From NCBI GenBank assembly GCA_018222585.1, contig JAAFAB010000001.1:1-64000 (forward strand): DNA of 64,000 bases, given 5' to 3'. The position numbers were made by a program, and so were the translations under genes. The stretch comes from Paracoccaceae bacterium (GTDB lineage Bacteria > Pseudomonadota > Alphaproteobacteria > Rhodobacterales > Rhodobacteraceae). The notes beneath the pieces were generated by a model, which ran no database searches, was not told the origin of the DNA, and saw only the letters and a list, made by a program, of their open reading frames with translations. Numbering within the stretch: the stretch's first letter is position 1; each line of letters begins with the position of its first letter. This document shows positions 44,515 to 53,816 of this stretch, in pieces.

Positions 44515-45150
44515 ATGCACCGGATGCGCGTGATCAACCTCGGCCTGCCGAAATCAGGCACGACCAGCTTTGCCGAGGCGATGGCGAAGGCCGGCCTGAA
44601 CGTCGCCGACCACCGGATCCGCAAGGGCCAGACCGCGACGCCTGCCCTGGTGCGCAATTTCGTCGGGCAGGTGCTGTACCGGGGCTTTTACAACAGCGGT
44701 GATCCCCTTGAAGAGCTTCAGGAATTCGACGCCGTGGCCGAGGCTTCGTTCCTGCACGCGGGCCGTCAGGCCTGGCCGCAGATGGACCATGCGCTGCTGA
44801 TGGCGATCCGCGCGCGGCATCCGCAGGTGAAGTTCACCGCCACCCGCCGCGATGCGGGCAAGCTGGCGAATTCGATGATGCGCTGGACCAACATGGCCGC
44901 CCGGCTGGAGGGCAACGCCCTGCCCGGCCTGCCTGTCGGTTTCGGCGGGACCGAGGCGCATCTGGCGCGCTGGATAGACGGCCATTACGCGCATCTCGCG
45001 ACGCTCTTCGAGGGCGATCCGAACTACCTGGAACTGGACGTGGCCGCCCCTGAAGCACAGCAGCGCCTGCAGGCGTTTCTCGGCTTCGAGCTGCCCTGGT
45101 GGGGCCGCGCCAATGAAAACACCGCCCGCCCGGAAGAGGATGAGGCATGA
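44515..45150 (+). CDS. Sulfotransferase-like protein
   Basis: The 211-residue protein has a P-loop, GLPKSGTTSF (residues 10-19), typical of the 5'-phosphosulfate-binding loop of PAPS-dependent sulfotransferases. A later TRRDAGKLANSMM segment fits the 3'-phosphate site. It begins two bases after the preceding stop and ends overlapping the next gene. It may transfer sulfate to a glycan made by the neighbours; the acceptor is inferred only. Confidence 0.75.
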   Translation: MHRMRVINLGLPKSGTTSFAEAMAKAGLNVADHRIRKGQTATPALVRNFVGQVLYRGFYNSGDPLEELQEFDAVAEASFLHAGRQAWPQMDHALLMAIRARHPQVKFTATRRDAGKLANSMMRWTNMAARLEGNALPGLPVGFGGTEAHLARWIDGHYAHLATLFEGDPNYLELDVAAPEAQQRLQAFLGFELPWWGRANENTARPEEDEA

Positions 45151-47534
45151 AGATCATCCTGCATATCGGCACCGAGGCCACCGGTTCGGACGCGCTGCAA
45201 GAGACGCTGAACGTCAAGCGCAACCAGCTGCTGGCCAAGACCGGCATCCTTTACCCGATCACCCCCGGCAAGAAGAGCCATGCGCGCCTTTACATGGCCG
45301 CCACCGACCCCGAACAGGTCGACCCTTTGCGCTTCAACCGGGGCTATATCACCCCGGACCGGCAGGCGGCGCTGCAGACCACTCTGATCACCGATCTCGA
45401 GCGCGAGATCGAGGTGGCAAAGCCCCACACCATGCTGCTGTCCGCCGGGCAGCTGGCCACCGGGCTGACCCGCACCAGCGAGCTGGAGCGCCTGCGCGAC
45501 ATGCTCAGCACGCTGTCCTCGGATATCTCGCTGCTGATGCATGTCGGGCCGCAGACCGATGTCATGCTGCGCGCCTACATGCTGCAACTGCACGAGGGCC
45601 GCGCCCGCACACTGGAGGCCGAGCAGGACATCCCCCAAGATGCCGAGTGGCGCGACGCCTGCCTGGCGCGGATGCCCGAGGCCGATCCCCTGCGCGGCCG
45701 CTTCCCGACCACCGAGGCGCCGCTGTTCTGGCTGGATTACGAGGCGCTGCAAGCCCATTGGGAAGGCACTTTCGGCCCCGGCAGCCTGACCTTCCGGCCC
45801 TATCACCGCGACCGCTTCTACTCCGAGGCCGTGATCGACGAGATCCGCGCGATGCTGGGCGTCTCGGAGACCATGGGCCGGGGCGAGAAGAAGCTGCTGC
45901 GCAAGGTCATGTCGCAGCCGACGCTGGCCCGCACCCGGCAGATGAACGCGCTGTTGCAGGCCTACCTCGACCAGTTCACCGCCATCGTGCCGCGCAAGCT
46001 GTGGTCGACCTTCCTCAATGAGGTCGCCATCGAGGGCCCTGCCGCCGATCCCGCCAGCCTTGCCGCGATCTGCACCCGTTTCGCCCCCGGCAACGCCCGG
46101 CTGATCGAGCGCCACCCGGCGCTTGACGCCGCTTCCCTTGCCCTGCCCGCACCGCAAGGTGACTGGGAGGAACCGGACCCCCTCTATGGCTATCGCCCCT
46201 CGCAGTATTTCATGGCGATGCGCTGGCGCATCGACCGCGCCACGAAACGCGAGCGCGAGGGCAAGATCGAAGAGGCCCAGGCCCTGACCGGAGAGAGCGA
46301 CGCCCCGACGACCTCGAAGGCGATGCATATCGATCTGGCGCCGGAAACCCGCGCCGTGCTGCCCCCCGAGGCGATCCGGCGGCTGGATGCGCTGTCGGGC
46401 ACCGCTTTCCTGTCCACCGCCTTCCTGCCGCGCAACGATCTTGGCCGCGACGATGCGCTGGCCGAGGGCGCGCCCTACACCCCCGCCCCGCCGCGCGTGC
46501 TGCCCGAGGGGTCTTCGGGCCGCGTCGTGGTCGGCTGCATGAAGAACGAGGCGCCTTATATCCTGGAATGGGTCGCCTATCACCGCGCCATCGGCTTCGA
46601 CACTTTCCTGATCTATACAAACGGCTGCACCGACGGCACCGATGCCATCCTCGACCGGATGGCCGAGCTGGGCCTCGTCCAGCACCGCAACAACGACAAC
46701 TGGGAAGGCGGCTCTCCGCAGCAGTTCGCGCTGGAACGCGCGCTGGAAGAACCGGTGATGCGGAATGCCGAGTGGATTTCCCATTTCGACGTGGATGAGT
46801 TCATCAACATCCGCACCGGCAATGGCACGCTGGATGATTTCTTCGCCGCCTGCCCCGAGGCGACCAATATCGCGATGACCTGGCGGCTGTTCGGGCACAA
46901 TGGCGTGACGCGGCTGGAAGACGAGATGGTCATCGGCCAGTTCGACCACGCCGCGCCGAAATACTGCCCCAAGCCGCATACCAACTGGGGGTTCAAGACG
47001 CTCTATCGCAATATCGGCGCCTATACGAAACTGTCCTGCCATCGCCCCAACAAGGTGGTGGGCGACAAGGCCGAGGCGGTGACCTGGGTCAACGGCTCGG
47101 GGCGCAAGGTGACGCGCGACCTGCTGCGGAACGGCTGGCGCAACAACACCGACAACATCGGCTATGACCTGCTGCAGCTGAACCACTACGCCCTGCGCTC
47201 GGCCGAAAGCTACCTGATCAAGCGCCAGCGCGGCCGCGCGCTGCACGTCGATCAATCCATCGGCCTGTCCTACTGGGTGCGCATGGACTGGAGCGACAAC
47301 CCCGACCGCTCGATCCAGCGTAACATCCCCCGGGTGCGCGCCGAGATGGACCGTATCCTTGAGGACGACAAGCTGCGCGCCCTGCACGAGGAAGGTTTCG
47401 CCTGGCACAAGGCCAAGGCCGAAGAGCTGCACGGCATGGCGGAATTCGAGGACCTCTACCAGCAGGCCCTGCGCCTGAAACTGACCGAGCTGGAGCGGGT
47501 GGCCCTGTCGATGGCCATCGACGACGGTCTCTGA
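45147..47534 (+). CDS. Sulfotransferase-like/glycosyltransferase fusion protein, 795 aa
   Basis: The first 330 residues begin MKIILHIGTEATGSDALQET, resembling a sulfotransferase P-loop (HIGTxKTGTT type) with changed residues, so it may be inactive or altered. A linker of about 130 residues follows. From residue 465 a GT2-like domain starts (CMKNEAPYILEW) with DVD at 548-550. It overlaps both neighbours in ATGA style. The fusion of the two activities of the cassette in one protein is unusual. It has no signal peptide and is probably cytoplasmic. Confidence 0.75.
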   Translation: MKIILHIGTEATGSDALQETLNVKRNQLLAKTGILYPITPGKKSHARLYMAATDPEQVDPLRFNRGYITPDRQAALQTTLITDLEREIEVAKPHTMLLSAGQLATGLTRTSELERLRDMLSTLSSDISLLMHVGPQTDVMLRAYMLQLHEGRARTLEAEQDIPQDAEWRDACLARMPEADPLRGRFPTTEAPLFWLDYEALQAHWEGTFGPGSLTFRPYHRDRFYSEAVIDEIRAMLGVSETMGRGEKKLLRKVMSQPTLARTRQMNALLQAYLDQFTAIVPRKLWSTFLNEVAIEGPAADPASLAAICTRFAPGNARLIERHPALDAASLALPAPQGDWEEPDPLYGYRPSQYFMAMRWRIDRATKREREGKIEEAQALTGESDAPTTSKAMHIDLAPETRAVLPPEAIRRLDALSGTAFLSTAFLPRNDLGRDDALAEGAPYTPAPPRVLPEGSSGRVVVGCMKNEAPYILEWVAYHRAIGFDTFLIYTNGCTDGTDAILDRMAELGLVQHRNNDNWEGGSPQQFALERALEEPVMRNAEWISHFDVDEFINIRTGNGTLDDFFAACPEATNIAMTWRLFGHNGVTRLEDEMVIGQFDHAAPKYCPKPHTNWGFKTLYRNIGAYTKLSCHRPNKVVGDKAEAVTWVNGSGRKVTRDLLRNGWRNNTDNIGYDLLQLNHYALRSAESYLIKRQRGRALHVDQSIGLSYWVRMDWSDNPDRSIQRNIPRVRAEMDRILEDDKLRALHEEGFAWHKAKAEELHGMAEFEDLYQQALRLKLTELERVALSMAIDDGL

Positions 47535-48592
47535 TGCGTGTCCTCGCCATCCTCTGCGTGCGCAACGAGGCCGCCTTCCTGCTGGAATGGCTGGCCCATC
47601 ACCGCGCCATCGGCTTCACCGATTTCCTCGTCTTCTCGAATGACTGCCAGGATGGCACCGACGCGATGCTGGACCGGCTGGCCGGGATGGGCGAGGTCAC
47701 CCACATCCGCAACGACGGCCCCTATGACACGCGCGGCATCCAGTTCACCGCGCTGAAGCAATGCGAGCAGCTGGAGATCGTGCGGCAGGCCGACTGGATC
47801 CTGCCCTTCGATATCGACGAATTCGTCAATATCCATGCGGGCGAAGGCCGGGTCGGCGATCTGCTGGCCGCCCTGCCCGAGGCCACGGCGATCACCCTGA
47901 CATGGCGCCTCTTCGGCAATGGCGGGGTGGTGCACTACGAGGACAAGCCGGTCACCCAGACCTTCCTGCGCGCCGCGCCTGCGGTGCTCTACTGGCCCTG
48001 GCGGGCGGCGATGTTCAAGACGCTCTATCGCAACGATGGCACCTATCGGAAGGTCGGCGTCCACCGCCCCCGGTCGCCGGTGAAGGAGCGGCTGGAGGGC
48101 GCGCGCTGGTTCGGTTCGGACGGACACGAGTTGCCGAAGAAGTTCCGCACCGAGCGCATCTTCTCGAACTTCGGCCAGCCGAACTACGGGCTGGCGCAGC
48201 TGAACCACTACGCGCTTGGCGCCATGGAAAGCTACGTGCTGAAGGCCGAGCGGGGGCGCGCGGTCCATGCCGACCAGATGCTCGGCCTCGACTACTGGGT
48301 GGAACGCAACTTCGCCAGCGACGAGGACGGCTCGATCCTGCGCCGGGCGCCTGCCATGGAGGCGGAAATGGCGCGGCTGAAGGGCGATGCGCAGCTCTCC
48401 GCCCTCCACGCGGCGGCGGTGACCTGGCGCCACGCACGCTTCCGCGAGCTGATGCTGCTGGAGCCCTACCGCGCCCTGATGGGCCGGTTGCTGCTGACCC
48501 CGCCGACGCGGCCCGTGCCCCCCGAGGCCGCGCGCTTCCTGCAACGATTCGCTATGCGGGCCCGGACGCAGGAGACGCCCACCGGGGACTGA
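47534..48592 (+). CDS. Glycosyltransferase family 2-like protein, last of cassette
   Basis: The 352-residue protein begins MRVLAILCVRNEAAFLLEWL with DID at residues 93-95. It is a close relative of the first gene and of the C-terminal half of the fusion. It overlaps the fusion stop by one base as TGATG. The last 30 residues are basic and proline-rich. The cassette ends here, 108 bases before the next gene. Confidence 0.82.
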   Translation: MRVLAILCVRNEAAFLLEWLAHHRAIGFTDFLVFSNDCQDGTDAMLDRLAGMGEVTHIRNDGPYDTRGIQFTALKQCEQLEIVRQADWILPFDIDEFVNIHAGEGRVGDLLAALPEATAITLTWRLFGNGGVVHYEDKPVTQTFLRAAPAVLYWPWRAAMFKTLYRNDGTYRKVGVHRPRSPVKERLEGARWFGSDGHELPKKFRTERIFSNFGQPNYGLAQLNHYALGAMESYVLKAERGRAVHADQMLGLDYWVERNFASDEDGSILRRAPAMEAEMARLKGDAQLSALHAAAVTWRHARFRELMLLEPYRALMGRLLLTPPTRPVPPEAARFLQRFAMRARTQETPTGD

Positions 48593-48700
48593 CCTCGCGT
48601 CCACCCTTGCCGGATCGCCCGCGCGCACCAAATTTTCGCCCGAATCCGCCGCTAGGCTTTGCGCAAAGATCCCGCCGCGGGCGCGGGACACGGAGTATCC

Positions 48701-49672
48701 ATGTCCGAGCAGACCACCGCCCCCCTGCCCCACGATCTGACGGCCTCTCTGGAGGGGCTGAGCAAGAGCGACTGGCTGGCCCGTCTCTCGGGGATCGCGC
48801 GGGCGCGCGGCGCCTTCCGCAGCCTCGATCGGGCCCATTTCGCCGCCTACATCGAGGGCAACGGCACGCTGCTGGTCACCTTCGAGACCCAGGCCGGGAT
48901 CCAGGGCCTGACCGAGGAGGGGCAACCGATGGGCTGGCGCATGGTGCGCGAAGAGGGCTGGTCGCATCTCTGCCTTGTCTCGGACGGCGACACGTGGTTC
49001 CGCGCCCCCGAGGTCTACGACTATATCGACGAGCTGATCGACGACGGCTTCTTCGAGCAGTTCGACCGGGTGCTGTTCTTCGGCGCCGGGCCCTGTGCCT
49101 ATGCCGCCTGCGCCTATTCCGTGGCCGCGCCCGGCGCGCTGGTGCTGGCGATCCAGCCGCAGGCGACGCTGAACCCGACGCTGACCGAATGGGACGAGCG
49201 TTTCCGCGAGCAGCGGCGGCTCGATTTCACCTCGCGCTATGGCTATGCGCCGGACATGCTGGATGCCTGCGCCCGGGCCTGGGTGCTTTATGATCCCGTC
49301 GAGCGGCTGGACGCGATGCACGCGGCGCTGTTTGCCCGACCCAACGTGACGCTGTTCCGCCTGCGCCATCTGGGCGGGGCGCTGCAGGGCTCGCTGCTGC
49401 GCATGGGGATGCTGCACACCCTGCTGCGGCTGGCGGGCGAAGGCCGGCTGGACGCGAAGGTCTTCGCCACGCTCTACCGCCGCCGCCGCCGGTATCCGCC
49501 CTACCTGCGCAACCTGCTGACCGCGCTGGAGGTCGAGGAGCGCGAGCTGCTGATCCAGGCGCTGTGCCGCAACGTGACCGCGCGCATGAACCTGCCACGT
49601 TTCCGTCGCCGGCTGCGCGATGCGCCGCCGGACGGGGCACATCTGCGCCGCGCCATGGACCAGCTGGACTAG
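48701..49672 (+). CDS. Conserved Rhodobacterales protein of unknown function, 323 aa
   Basis: The protein starts MSEQTTAPLPHDLTASLEGL. Conserved-looking blocks include GAGPCAYAACAYSVAAPGAL and QPQATLNPTLTEWDERFREQ. I recall homologues being annotated as phosphoadenosine phosphosulfate reductase, but none of the cysteine motifs of that enzyme are present, so I do not use that name. A GxGxC-x-A turn hints at an alpha/beta fold. The ATG at 48701 is preceded by CGGAG. Its role is unknown. Confidence 0.7.
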   Translation: MSEQTTAPLPHDLTASLEGLSKSDWLARLSGIARARGAFRSLDRAHFAAYIEGNGTLLVTFETQAGIQGLTEEGQPMGWRMVREEGWSHLCLVSDGDTWFRAPEVYDYIDELIDDGFFEQFDRVLFFGAGPCAYAACAYSVAAPGALVLAIQPQATLNPTLTEWDERFREQRRLDFTSRYGYAPDMLDACARAWVLYDPVERLDAMHAALFARPNVTLFRLRHLGGALQGSLLRMGMLHTLLRLAGEGRLDAKVFATLYRRRRRYPPYLRNLLTALEVEERELLIQALCRNVTARMNLPRFRRRLRDAPPDGAHLRRAMDQLD

Positions 49673-49723
49673 GGCGCAGCTATCCTCTGGCGTGGCGGGC
49701 GCGCATGTCGTAAAGCCTGCGCC

Positions 49724-50776
49724 ATGACCCAGAGCCTCACCATCCGCCGCCCCGACGACTGGCATCTGCACCTGCGCGACGGCGCGATGCTGCAGGCCGT
49801 CCTGCCCGAAACCGCCCGCCATTTCGGCCGCGCCATCATCATGCCGAACCTGGTGCCGCCCGTGGTCACCGGCGAACAGGCCGGGCAGTACCGCGACCGC
49901 ATCCTGAAGGCATTGCCCGAGGGCATGAGCTTCGAGCCGCTGATGACGCTCTACCTGACTGAGAACACCGACCCCGAGGACGTGGCCGCCGCGGCCGCCT
50001 CGGGCCTCGTGAAGGCGGTGAAGCTCTACCCGGCGGGGGCGACGACGAACTCCGCCTCGGGCGTGACGGACTTCCGCAAGGTGGTGCCGGTGCTGGAGAA
50101 GATGGCCGAGATCGGCCTGCCGCTGTGCACCCATGGCGAGGTGACGACGCCCGAGGTCGATATCTTCGACCGCGAAGCCGTCTTCATCGACACCGTGCTG
50201 GACCCGCTGCGCCGCGAACTCCCCGAGCTGCGCGTGGTGATGGAACATATCACCACCTCCGAGGCCGCCGACTACGTGCGCGGGGCCGAGGCGGGCCTGG
50301 GCGCGACGATCACCACGCATCACCTGGTGATCAACCGCAACCACATCCTCGTCGGGGGCATCAAGCCGCATTACTACTGCCTTCCGGTCGCCAAGCGCGC
50401 CACGCATCAGCAGGCGCTGCGCAGGGCCGCGACGTCGGGCGATCCGCGCTTCTTCCTCGGCACCGACTCGGCCCCCCATGTTGACCCGGCCAAGGAATGC
50501 GGCTGCGGCTGCGCGGGCTGCTTCACCGCGACCAACACCATGGCGATCCTCGCCCATGTCTTCGAAGAGGAAGGGGCGCTGGACAGGCTGGAGAAATTCA
50601 CCTCGCTGAACGGGCCGGCCTTCTACCGGCTGGCGCCCAACCGGGGCACCCTGACGCTGGAGCGCACGCCCAGGGACTACCCGGCGAAGATCGACACCGA
50701 GGCCGGCGGCCCTGTCACCGTCTTCGACCCCGGTTTCACGCCTGCCTGGCACGTGGCGTCGGTCAGCGCGGCTTGA
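49724..50776 (+). CDS. pyrC: Dihydroorotase, class II
   Basis: This 350-residue enzyme cyclises carbamoyl-aspartate in pyrimidine synthesis. Zinc ligands are the HLH of DWHLHLRDG and histidines in THGEVTT and VMEHITT. The lysine in [14 protein letters not shown] is the carbamylated bridge, and FLGTDSAPH supplies the catalytic Asp. It is followed by pyrE, 115 bases later. Length is standard. Confidence 0.95.
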   Translation: MTQSLTIRRPDDWHLHLRDGAMLQAVLPETARHFGRAIIMPNLVPPVVTGEQAGQYRDRILKALPEGMSFEPLMTLYLTENTDPEDVAAAAASGLVKAVKLYPAGATTNSASGVTDFRKVVPVLEKMAEIGLPLCTHGEVTTPEVDIFDREAVFIDTVLDPLRRELPELRVVMEHITTSEAADYVRGAEAGLGATITTHHLVINRNHILVGGIKPHYYCLPVAKRATHQQALRRAATSGDPRFFLGTDSAPHVDPAKECGCGCAGCFTATNTMAILAHVFEEEGALDRLEKFTSLNGPAFYRLAPNRGTLTLERTPRDYPAKIDTEAGGPVTVFDPGFTPAWHVASVSAA

Positions 50777-50891
50777 TTGCACTGGCCTGCGCGGCAGCAG
50801 GCCATTTTCGGGACGCCCGAGGGCGCCCCGAGCCTCCGGCGGGAGTATTTTCAGCCGTCGAATATGAGAAGATGAACAAGAGGACCCGACG

Positions 50892-51569
50892 ATGATCCCC
50901 AGCTCCTACCCCTCCCAGGAAGAAATCGCCCGGCTCACCGCGGGGATGCTCCTTGACATCAAGGCCGTCGATTTCAACACCGAAACGCCCTTCACCCTGG
51001 CCTCGGGCCTGCCCTCGCCCTCCTATGTCGACTGCCGCAAGCTGATCTCCTTCCCGCGCATCCGTTCGACGCTGATGGATTTCATGACCTGCACCGTGAT
51101 GCGCAACGCGGGGCTGGAAGCCTTCGACAACATCGCCGGCGGCGAGACCGCGGGCATCCCCTTCTCGGCCCTGGTGGCCGAGCGCATGGCGCTGCCGATG
51201 ACCTACGTCCGCAAGAAGCCCAAGGGCTATGGCCGCAACGCCCGCATCGAGGGCGTGATGACCGAGAGCCAGCGGGTGCTGCTGGTCGAGGACCTGACCA
51301 CCGACGGCGGCTCGAAACTGTCCTTCGTCGATGCGATCCGCGAGACCGGGGCCAGCTGCAACCACACTGCGGTGATCTTCTTCTACGATATCTTCGAAGG
51401 CACCCGCGAAAGCCTGGCCGAGCATGGCGTCAGCCTGCATTACCTCTGCACCTGGTGGGACGTGCTGGCCGAGGCTCGCGCCCGGGGCGCCTTCGACGCC
51501 GCGACGCTGGACGAGGTGGAAAATTTCCTGAAAGCGCCGCGCGCCTGGCAGGAGGCCCGCAAGGGCTGA
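50892..51569 (+). CDS. pyrE: Orotate phosphoribosyltransferase
   Basis: The 225-residue enzyme joins orotate to PRPP. The PRPP-binding loop is [17 protein letters not shown]. It follows pyrC, and a copy of the dispersed GTATTTTCAGCC repeat (50845-50856) lies in the gap. An extended inverted repeat follows the stop. Confidence 0.93.
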   Translation: MIPSSYPSQEEIARLTAGMLLDIKAVDFNTETPFTLASGLPSPSYVDCRKLISFPRIRSTLMDFMTCTVMRNAGLEAFDNIAGGETAGIPFSALVAERMALPMTYVRKKPKGYGRNARIEGVMTESQRVLLVEDLTTDGGSKLSFVDAIRETGASCNHTAVIFFYDIFEGTRESLAEHGVSLHYLCTWWDVLAEARARGAFDAATLDEVENFLKAPRAWQEARKG

Positions 51570-51938
51570 GCCAGCGGGGCCGACTCGCCGCGCCGCCGCA
51601 GGTTCGCTCAGGCGCCCCTCGGGCCTACCGGAGGCAGGACGCGGCGCGGCGATTGCCCGCACCGCAGGCAGAAACCCGCAGGCCCGCGCAAGCGATTTCA
51701 CCTTATCTGGAAGAAACCCGGCAGGTGCCTACAGGATATGGTAGGGTGAAGTCATGCACAGCTTATCCACAGGATATCCAGATTGTCGGGGGCGGTCCGA
51801 CACGGCTATGACCTCGGCCCACGGGGGACGATCCGGCAGCAAGACCCGGACGACCGAGGCAGGTCCGTCCCGCGGCAGCAGCGCCGGTTGCCGCGGGATC
51901 GCAGACGGGCAGACCGGCAAAGGACATCAGGAACGGGC
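51570..51938. other. Intergenic region before dnaB with DnaA box and inverted repeat
   Basis: No gene is seen in these 369 bases. A perfect 12-bp inverted repeat, TCGCCGCGCCGC (51585-51596) and GCGGCGCGGCGA (51641-51652), lies next to pyrE. ACAGGATAT is repeated at 51731-51739 and 51769-51777, and a consensus DnaA box overlaps the second copy. Confidence 0.7.
51763..51771 (+). promoter_or_regulatory. Consensus DnaA box upstream of dnaB
   Basis: TTATCCACA matches the DnaA box exactly. It sits about 170 bases before the dnaB start. A single box suggests regulation rather than an origin. Confidence 0.6.
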
Positions 51939-53447
51939 ATGAACGAGATCACCACCTTCAACGCATCCGGCAGGAACGCCGACACCCCGGGCGGCGAAGA
52001 CGGCGAACTGAGCCGGGTCATGCCGCATTCGGTCGAGGCCGAGCAGCAACTGCTTGGCGCGATCCTGACCAACAACGACGTCTATGACCGCATCGCCTCG
52101 ATCATCAATTCGGCGCATTTCTACGATCCCGTGCACGCCCGCATCTACGAGGTCGCCGCGGCGCGGATCGCCAAGAACAACCTCGCCTCGCCGGTGACGC
52201 TGAAGGCCTTCCTGGCCGACGATCCCGGCCTGCAGGAACTGGGCGGGGCCTCGTACCTGGTGAAGCTGGCCGGGGCCGCCGTGTCCTCCTACGCCGTGCG
52301 CGACTACGCCCAGATGATCTATGACCTGGCGATCCGGCGCGAGCTGATCCGCCTGGGGCGCGACATCTCGGACGGGGCGGCGCGGGTCGATGTCGACAAC
52401 GACCCGAAGGAGCAGATCGTCCAGGCCGAACAGAAGCTCTACAAGCTGTCCGAACAGGGTTCTTCGGAATCGGGCTTCGTGTCCTTCCTGAAGGCGGTCA
52501 CCGATGCGGTGAACGTCGCCAATGCCGCCTACCAGCGCGAGGGCGGGCTGGCCGGCGTGTCCACCGGGCTGATCGACATGGACCGCAAGCTGGGCGGCCT
52601 GCATCCTTCCGACCTTCTGATCCTCGCCGGGCGTCCTTCCATGGGCAAGACGTCGCTGGCCACCAACATCGCCTTCAACGTTGCCAAGGCCTACAAGCGC
52701 GGGATGCGCCATGACGGCACCGAGGGCGCCGTCGAGGGCGGCGTCGTGGGGTTCTACAGCCTCGAAATGAGTGCCGAGCAGCTGGCCGCGCGTATCCTGT
52801 CGGAAGCCGCCGAGGTTCCTTCCGAGCAGATCCGCAAGGGTGACATGACCGAAGAGGAATTCCGCCGCTTCGTCGAGGCTGCCAAGTCGCTGGAGGCCTG
52901 CCCGCTCTATATCGACGACACGCCTGCGCTGCCGATTGCGCAGCTGGCCGCCCGCGCCCGGCGCCTGAAGCGGACCCATGGCCTTGACCTGCTGATCATC
53001 GACTACCTGCAGCTCTGCCGCGGCACCGCCGACAACCGGGTGCAGGAGATCGCCGAGATCTCGATGGGCATGAAGGCCATTGCCAAGGAGCTGAACATCC
53101 CCGTCATCGCCCTGTCCCAGCTGAGCCGGACCGTGGAAAGCCGGGACGACAAGCGCCCGCAGCTCTCGGACCTGCGCGAATCGGGCTCGATCGAACAGGA
53201 TGCCGACGTGGTGATGTTCGTGTTCCGTGAGGAATATTACGTCGAGCGCGAGAAGCCCTCGGACGACCGGCTGGACGAAATGGCGGCCTGGCAGGAGCGC
53301 ATGGAGCGCCTGCACGGCAAGGCCGAGGTGATCATCGGCAAGCAGCGTCACGGTCCCATCGGCACCGTGGAACTGTCCTTCGAAGGTCGTTTCACCCGCT
53401 TCGGCAACCTGGTGAAACCCTGGCAGCAGGACAACCGCGACCACTAG
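51939..53447 (+). CDS. dnaB: Replicative DNA helicase
   Basis: The 502-residue hexameric helicase unwinds DNA at the fork. The N-terminal domain (PHSVEAEQQLLGAILTNND) and the RecA-like domain with Walker A GRPSMGKT (about 230-237) and LLIIDYLQL are present, as is the arginine-rich SQLSRTVESR motif. The chosen ATG at 51939 lies 16 bases after AAAGGA; a longer in-frame start at 51783 is rejected. It is the chromosomal helicase, not a phage one. Confidence 0.95.
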   Translation: MNEITTFNASGRNADTPGGEDGELSRVMPHSVEAEQQLLGAILTNNDVYDRIASIINSAHFYDPVHARIYEVAAARIAKNNLASPVTLKAFLADDPGLQELGGASYLVKLAGAAVSSYAVRDYAQMIYDLAIRRELIRLGRDISDGAARVDVDNDPKEQIVQAEQKLYKLSEQGSSESGFVSFLKAVTDAVNVANAAYQREGGLAGVSTGLIDMDRKLGGLHPSDLLILAGRPSMGKTSLATNIAFNVAKAYKRGMRHDGTEGAVEGGVVGFYSLEMSAEQLAARILSEAAEVPSEQIRKGDMTEEEFRRFVEAAKSLEACPLYIDDTPALPIAQLAARARRLKRTHGLDLLIIDYLQLCRGTADNRVQEIAEISMGMKAIAKELNIPVIALSQLSRTVESRDDKRPQLSDLRESGSIEQDADVVMFVFREEYYVEREKPSDDRLDEMAAWQERMERLHGKAEVIIGKQRHGPIGTVELSFEGRFTRFGNLVKPWQQDNRDH

Positions 53448-53816
53448 GCGTACCCCGGCGCGTCCTGCGGACAAGCGACTGATTTCAGACCGGAAGATGC
53501 CCCCGGCCCGGAAGCACTCCGCGCCCGGTCAGGCGGTTATCCAGCGCTCCGGCGCCTGGGCCTCCTGCCCGGCACCGGCCGGGAGGCCCTGCCCTCTTCG
53601 CAGCCGCAGCATTGACCGCTTTCCTGACAAGTCAACCAGCGCGGAAGTGAGTCGCCCTGCCATATATGGAAAATTGGCTGCAGTTCTCTCGGGGAAAGCT
53701 CGCGTTAAGGTAAATTGGCTAGTTTTCTGTGCATCTGTCGCGGTCGTGATCACCGTCACTTTCTGCACCGCAGCAAAGTTCTGGACAGATCCGCCGAAAC
53801 AACCGGACAGTTTGTC
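53448..53816. other. Intergenic region between dnaB and DUF1194 gene
   Basis: I see no gene. A direct repeat AAATTGGCT occurs at 53671-53679 and 53712-53720, 41 bp apart, in a locally AT-rich stretch that may hold the promoter of the downstream gene. No hairpin terminator of dnaB is obvious. Confidence 0.5.

Noticed and set aside
47456-50782. A 1108-codon leftward open frame.
   Set aside because: It lies opposite well-supported genes of the glycosyltransferase cassette and pyrC, and shows the codon pattern of an antisense frame at high GC.
51763-51771. Chromosomal origin of replication near dnaB.
   Set aside because: Only one consensus DnaA box was seen and no AT-rich unwinding region or dnaA/dnaN neighbours.
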